Under the pieces are notes generated by a model. The model was not told where the DNA came from, searched no databases, and worked only from the letters and a program-made list of their open reading frames with translations. From the NCBI GenBank assembly GCA_902729315.2, contig LR746274.1, positions 9,143,940 to 9,207,939 of the forward strand: a DNA stretch of 64,000 bases. Direction: 5' to 3'. The position numbers were made by a program, and so were the translations under genes. The stretch comes from Spirodela intermedia (taxonomy: Eukaryota; Streptophyta; Magnoliopsida; Alismatales; Araceae). Below are positions 58,287-64,000 of the stretch, in pieces (position 1 is the stretch's first letter; each line of letters opens with the position of its first letter).

Positions 58287-59097
58287 TGCCTACGATTAAA
58301 TGGCAATTGTATTTCCTTCTGTTCGAGGAGGGACGTTGTCTTGCGGCGGATAGATTTCTCTGGGCCTCTCAAGATTCCAAAATGCCGCCCCACCACCTTC
58401 TCAAAGCTTGACCTGCGATGAGCTTGCTAGAAGGATTGTGCGGCTGACTCGGTGAACGCCGGCAGGAGAGTCGGGTCCATGCTCAGGTCGGACATCTGGA
58501 AAATCTTCTTCGGATCTTCTCTCCAACGCATTTACGCAGCGCCCCTCTCATGTGGGGCTCAATGTCACGTCTAGCAGACGCGAAACCTGGTTACGCTCGC
58601 AAGCTAAGTTACTATGACGGATGAGAGCATTCATTCGACGCATTACCATTAATATGGCCAAGTTTGGAACCCTCGGGGAACCCACGGCCCGTCTGAATCA
58701 TGGAAACACATCAGACAGAGACATTCTCCTCCTTAGGGATGCTCTTCGAATCCGCCAGGGGACTGGGGGAGCATTAACGAGGATCACGATGCTCGCCCTC
58801 TGTGACGGCGGAGGAGCAGGCGGCGCCCGGCTTCATTAAATAACAAGCGGGCGGCGGGGGGCGACCGAGCTCCGCTGGGCTCAGTTAATGGCCCCGGGGA
58901 GGATCTCCGTGAAGCCACGGCGACGTCGACCGTCTCCCGTGTGACCTCCCCTCCCTAACCTGTGACGTGCGTCAATGAAGAACCCCCTCTCTTCTCTGTT
59001 ATATACAGCGGCGGCTCCGCGGGGAGACCACTGCCCATTACCCGTCCGAGCTCGAGTTCCGATCTCTCTCTCGCCTGCCTACCGGAAACAACCCCTC
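58287..59097 (+). other. Region upstream of the EPF-like gene
   Basis: About 800 bp where GC rises again at the end of the desert. It holds the promoter and leader of the peptide gene; no gene is supported. Confidence 0.5.
59000..59005 (+). promoter_or_regulatory. TATA box of the EPF-like gene
   Basis: TTATATACAG, with TATATA at 59000-59005, 93 bp upstream of the start codon; transcription would start near 59030 and give a leader of about 65 bases. Confidence 0.65.
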
Positions 59098-59202
59098 ATG
59101 GCGTCCGCTGCCGCCGTGGCTGCACTCGTCCTCGCTCTCTCCCTCTCGCTGGTATCCCTCTCGCTGGCGAGGCGCATAGATCTCTCTCCTCACTCAGGTT
59201 TG

Positions 59203-59241
<39 letters not shown>

Positions 59242-59634
59242 CTCTCCCTGACGTTGACGACAGCGAGCCAAGTCCGCCGTCCTCGTCTCTACTGATGAGA
59301 CGTCTTCTCTCTCTCTCTCTTTCGCTAAGGCATTTTCTCCGTTCACTTGGCGATTGCAGGCGTCATTACTATTCCCAGAAGCCATCATCATCTCGAGGGG
59401 GCGGGGCCCTCGGAGGAGAGGACGACAGAGGGGTGGACCCAGCGGGGCCGTAGTGGCCCGGAGACGGTGCAGATAGCGGGGTCGAGCCTGCCTGACTGCT
59501 CCCACGCGTGCGGGTCGTGCTCGCCGTGCCGGCTGGTAATGGTGAGCTTCGTTTGTGCGTCACTGGAGGAGGCGGAGACCTGCCCCATGGCCTACAAGTG
59601 CATGTGCAACAGCAAGTCCTATCCCGTCCCCTGA
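59098..59634 (+). CDS. EPIDERMAL PATTERNING FACTOR-like secreted peptide (EPF1/EPF2/EPFL7 group)
   Basis: Two exons: 59098-59197 and 59360-59634; 124 residues. Residues 1-25 form a signal peptide. A variable propeptide rich in His, Gly and Glu follows. The mature C-terminal peptide begins about GSSLPDCSHACGSCSPCRLV and has eight cysteines in the EPF pattern, ending CMCNSKSYPVP. EPF peptides bind ERECTA-family and TMM receptors at the cell surface and control stomatal density or other patterning. The SLPDCSHACG start matches EPF1/EPF2-type peptides, while the EEAETCP loop suggests the EPFL7 side of that group; I cannot decide between them. The intron contains a CT array at 59204-59240. The single phase-1 intron sits in the propeptide. 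Confidence 0.9.
59204..59240. repeat. (CT)n microsatellite
   Basis: CT run inside the intron of the EPF-like gene, starting seven bases after the splice donor. Confidence 0.9.
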
Positions 59635-61093
59635 GCGCGCACTGTCTTCCTCACGAGGAACAGCCTATTCTTCGTCCTCACGGCTGTCACAGATGCCCCC
59701 CCTTCTCTCTTTCTCTCTCATCTTGTACACTTGTCCTGGCTAGAAAGGAAGTAGATGTAAGTTTATTTCTCTCGCTCACTCCACCCTTATTTTCTCATTG
59801 ATTCTCCCGTCATGTACACAACCTTTAGTCGAATTCCAGAGAAGATAGCTCTCCGATTCTCACTCACCGAGGAGATCGTTTATATAATCAAAGAAATCAT
59901 TAATTTTTTCGGAGGGCAAGTGAGGGGGATCACCGAGCTCAAATGTATTCGTCTAAAAGATGTTATCCTTAAAATCCTAAAAAAAGAGGAATGAAAGCCG
60001 GGCGTATTTTGGGCTGGAGGGAACTGGCTGGCGGCGATTGGTTTGCGGGGGAGACGCCTTCACCGCCGTGGAGTCCGCCCCCGCCCGATGGTCGTGGTGC
60101 TCATTGGACTGCTGGACGCGATGGTGAGGAGAAGGCGGAGGAACGAGGTCGCTGCAGAGAAGAGGCCACGATCGAGGCTCGGGGACGCCGGCTGCTGGCG
60201 CGCCAACTTTGAGGAAGACGACGAGGAGGGGATACTGGCATCCCACACTAACCCATCGGTGCATTCATCCGCGCCGTCGCTGGCGATGCTTGTTAACGTT
60301 CGAGGATGATTTCAGCGACGGGATATCCACGGCGTCTTTGCCCACGATACAGACGCATCCCAGGTTCTCTCTCTCCCCCCTCCCAACTGCATCTCTCTCG
60401 GCCACCTCTCTACTCCCTCGGACAGACGTAATCAACGGAGGTCGACGCCCTTCGACTGCCATCTCCAGGCAGATGGTCGGCAATGAGATTCAGGTGCCGA
60501 CGCCACGGCATCAGCCACCGCGGTTGTCGCTGCATCCGCCCCTTCCTTTCCTCTCTACTCCACTTATTAATGGTCCCCTTTTATTCTATTCGTTACTCTG
60601 AGCCGTTGATTCTCGCCTTGGTCCGAGTTCTTTTGACATCCTCCTTGCTATGCCGTGTCTGCTCTGTCCACAGATTTGGTGCTGTCATATTGTGCTGCAG
60701 ACCGGACAACAGAGTTCTAATCTCGGTCCGCCATTACATTAAGAAATCGGCTATCCAACTTGATCTTATTTTCTCCCTCTCGTTTACACAGGCACACGCG
60801 TACAGAGAGATATTTACAGAAAATTCTGTCCAAGTACTTAAACCTACAAACAAGTCGACGAGGACGACGACCATCGCTCCGGGGATGCGAGGGGGTCCGA
60901 AGAACCTGCGTGGCCGGGTAGTTTTACCACTGTGAATCCGCACTTTGCCCAATGTTTCGGTGAGTTGCCTAAATCTCCTAGGGAAAAGTCACATCAGGGA
61001 TGCTCTCGGTCAACCATGTATTGGCCAGAGTAGGAACTCATGGCCAATTCATTTCGGTGGTCACCCACTCTCACTCCTGTTGCAGCTAATGCT
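59635..61093 (+). other. Spacer and probable leader of the ELMO-domain gene
   Basis: About 1.5 kb. A good acceptor (CCTGTTGCAG) just before the ELMO start codon at 61094 indicates at least one upstream noncoding or unrecognised exon. Frames at 60043-60309 (88 codons, Arg-rich) and 60209-60601 (130 codons) lie here but show no family resemblance. Confidence 0.5.
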
Positions 61094-64000
61094 ATGGTTG
61101 GATCGAGGTCATGGCTTGGGGGATTCTTTAACCGTGCGGGTTATAGACGCCATGGGGTTGGTGAAAAGTTTCTTGATTATGTTTTGACTCCTCTTCAGGT
61201 GAGTTGATCTCCTCCTGCTGCCCGCGTCCTACAAGCTCGGTTTTTTCCTCGCTCGAGGGCTTTTCTCATGCTACGCATGCATTTTCAATGACACTAAGTA
61301 AGCATGGCCATGGTTGCCCTTACTTATTGAATCATGTTTTTTGTGTACTTCCTGGAAAAGTTATCTCACCAACTGACTCTATTTTATTCTCCGCATCTTG
61401 TTCTTTGGAATGTGGTGTTACTTTTTCTGTCCTTATCTGCTAGTCAGTTCTTATAATGTTTCAATGCTTTACGAAAGGACCATAAATGTTGAAAGGTTGT
61501 AAAAACTCATTGAGTACTGATTTTTTTTCCTCCTAAAGGTGAATCATTTTATATATCGCTTAAAGGGCACCTAGAGCTGGGTGTAAAACCCTTTTATGAG
61601 TAGAAGACCATGGGCAATACGGAGTACGTTTTTCTACCGTTGGTTTAATGCCACTGGATCATCCCTTAGCTGTTTGATAAAATAACTCATTTTCCACTTG
61701 TTTTGCCTTGGTCAACGATTACTTTATGAACCACATCTTTCGCTAATGTTATCAATAGAAACTCTGCTTCTCTAGTATTATTCTGACTTTTCTTTTTAAA
61801 TTGTGCGAAGCTTGCTTGTTCTTATTTGAGATTCTTTATTTGAATATTGAGATAAGAGTAACCCATTAAGCAACGTTTAGTAATTTCCTTGTCACTTGTG
61901 ATGGATCACGAAGAATCTTCTACCCTTTGAACTCGAGTCAGTTAATTGTCAAACCAACTAGATGTAACTAACGGCCCTGTAAATGCAGTAGAGGCCTGAA
62001 ATCTACATTTATGCGATTTGAATTGCTTAGGCTAGAGCATGTGGCCTACAGTTGATCCACCACACAACGGGCTTTGTTGGTTTTTTTTTTTTTTTTTTTT
62101 TTGTTCTTCAGAAAAGGTATACATGTATCCAAAACCATGACTTCCACGTTTTGTTATCGTTTTCATGGGCTTTCTATACTCACATGAAAACAAACTTTGC
62201 GAAAAAAGTACCTAAATTTTTTCTGATTTTGAAATAGCTGAGTTTAGAATCTCAGCATCACCATAATCAAGCTGTCCAAATTTCTCAATATGGCTTTTTG
62301 CCGAGGACCAATTCTGTCTTCTTTGAGGAAAGCTTTGCTTCACACGTAACTAATTGAAAGCCTTCAGTTGCAGTATGACAGGAAGGCTCTTCTGGCAGTG
62401 TCAACATTGGCCAGTTTTCTTAAATATAATTGAATAAAATACGATGTTTTTTTTTGGTTTAATAATTCCCCACAGGCGCCCTAAATCATCTCATAAATGA
62501 CTACTGATGACCTTTTTGTCTTTCTTAATTGTTTTTAGGAACAGAGGTTACAAAGGCTCAAAGATAGATTGCAAGTATCATTTGATGAAACACGACCTGA
62601 TCATCAAGTATATGTCCATCTCTTCTCCAGGTTCATTCATTTTTCAAATACATTACTGTGCCAGTTTGATGGACAGTTCCTGCAAATTTTCCTGATGCAA
62701 GTCATGATTTCAGTGGGGATTGCAATCTATATAAAATATCGTTGGACAGAATAAATGAAACCCATGCATTGTAAAATCCGTTGAGTGGCATATTAAAACT
62801 GCTGAAATCATATTTGAATCTGGTTTTAAGGGACATGGAAGGAATAACAGGGGTGGGGGTCATATGTGGATTTTCCATGGTTCATCTGAAAATCAACTAT
62901 ATTTATGTGTATGCTTATGTGCCAAAATTCTATTTATTTCAGTAACCTCTTTTATTATTGATCACTTTTTTTCTGATCTTAGATTTGCAACGTATTAAGA
63001 TGATTCATAATTGACATTAATTTCCTATAAATCAGATTTTTTTTTGGTTGTATGCAATTTCTGTTCATTCATGCTTTGGTTTTTTGATGGCAGAGAAAAA
63101 TAATATTTGGCATCAACATCCTTTCTATGTACTCTTTCATTTCAAAAAAAAAATTGCAAATTCTTTTCTTGTATGGGCAGGATGCTCTTAAAGCGTTGTG
63201 GAGAGTTTCCTTTCCTGGTACTGATCTTATAGGCCTGGTCTCTGACCAATGGAAGGATATGGGTTGGCAGGGTCCTAACCCATCTACCGATTTTAGGTAT
63301 TCCCCATCCACTGATTTCACTCTACCATTCGTTCTGGTTGAACCATGATATGCTGGGATTGATAACAGTCGTGCTACATCAAAGCCTACTGTTTCTATCT
63401 TGTTCTGATCGACTGTTATTTGAAATATTCAATTAATGGGAAGAACTCAAAGGAAAAAGGATGACGGAAAATAAGAGGCCATCAGAAGAAACGGATTTGC
63501 TCTTCCATTCTTATTGGGGATATTGGCTAAGAGGCTGCAACCTTGTTTTGGACAGAAATGAATGTATGCTATTTGTTGGTTCTCTGATGGCTGAAATTGT
63601 TTAAGTGGGACTACGGAGAAAAAGGGTTGGCAAGAGTTCTAAGTTCGAAGCCAAAGCTACATCTCCAAGTCAGTACAGAGGAAAACACTAGGCTTACAAT
63701 GGTGCTCTATTCATCTAAGCAATGAGTTAGGCATAAATCTCATGTGGAATTGCAGCGGGTTCCTAAAGATCTGTTGCTCGATTTTATAACATGAGGATTT
63801 CATTTGCTCAGGAATATCCCCACCGAAGGTCTTAATGGAATGAACCTACAAACAGTAATGCTAATAAATAACAACAGTCATTTAACAGTTAGCTGATATC
63901 GTATCTAGAAATGACGTGTGAATAATCCATGTGAAGCTAAAGTGCCCATGGCCCCACCATCTCTCGATCTCCATAGGAATAATGAGTATGTTTTAATGAA
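61094..64000 (+). CDS. ELMO/CED-12 domain-containing protein, 5' part (runs off the window)
   Basis: Three exons are visible: 61094-61198, 62539-62607, 63181-63296, together 96 residues plus two bases, in frame. The start reads MVGSRSWLGGFFNRAG, then the linker LDYVLTPLQEQRLQRLKDRL and DETRPDHQ, then the beginning of the ELMO domain: DALKALWRVSFPGTDLIGLV, followed by SDQWKDMGWQGPNPSTDFR. The next exon of the family (starting GGGFISLENLLFFAR) is not found before 64000, so it lies beyond the window. Plant ELMO-domain proteins are soluble and of poorly known role, related by domain to animal ELMO regulators of small GTPases. The first exon could have a 5' extension through the upstream acceptor (ANAMVG reads open), so the start is moderately certain. 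Confidence 0.8.
62078..62102 (+). repeat. Poly(T) tract
   Basis: A homopolymer of about 24 T in intron 1 of the ELMO-domain gene. It could be the reverse of a retroposon tail, but no element body is recognised. Confidence 0.85.

Noticed and set aside
60043-60309. 88-codon Arg-rich frame as a possible first exon of the ELMO gene
   Set aside because: No resemblance to ELMO protein N-termini and no donor that reaches the 61094 exon in frame could be shown.
1-64000. Search for tRNA, rRNA, CRISPR or bacterial-type operons
   Set aside because: No tRNA B-box with a matching A-box, no rRNA-like conserved blocks, no spaced repeats of CRISPR type; the window is a eukaryotic nuclear region.

Overview
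The window looks like nuclear DNA of a flowering plant, probably a monocot. The genes have spliceosomal introns, chloroplast and secretory targeting sequences, very GC-rich coding exons next to AT-rich introns, long GA/CT microsatellites beside many genes, and plant-only families (PPR, EPF-like peptide, CYP37, DUF707). Species cannot be fixed from the sequence alone. Gene models were built by hand: splice sites were chosen so that every exon joins in frame and the product matches the remembered shape of its family. Every multi-exon model that lies wholly in the window closes as an exact multiple of three.

Layout. 1-1480 is a decayed Ty3/gypsy pol remnant. 1.9-44.8 kb is a gene-dense block of 12 genes: an alpha/beta hydrolase (-), a PPR protein (+), an S1/P1-type nuclease (+), the H/ACA snoRNP assembly factor NAF1 (-), a HAL2-like PAP phosphatase with an organelle-type leader (+), a secreted Gly/Cys-rich protein (+), a SCAMP membrane-trafficking protein (-), a DUF707 protein (-), a SANT plus bromodomain protein (-), an intronless membrane-linked methyltransferase (+), a probable N-myristoylated low-complexity protein (+) and the thylakoid-lumen cyclophilin CYP37 (-). 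About 44.9-58.3 kb is an AT-rich gene desert of diverged repeats with no recognisable gene. From 59.1 kb genes resume: an EPF-like secreted peptide (+) and the 5' part of an ELMO-domain gene (+) that runs off the right end.

The genes do not form a pathway. They are ordinary single plant genes in mixed orientation, including one head-to-head pair whose start codons are about 445 bp apart (hydrolase/PPR) and convergent pairs (nuclease/NAF1; myristoylated protein/CYP37). I saw no tRNA, rRNA or CRISPR array, and no convincing novel multi-gene system. The most notable items are a GC-AG intron in the nuclease gene, a telo-box plus site II cluster upstream of NAF1, a PPR start overlapped by a long upstream ORF, an unusual CAGAG splice acceptor in the DUF707 gene, and several undescribed-looking direct and tandem repeats in the desert.
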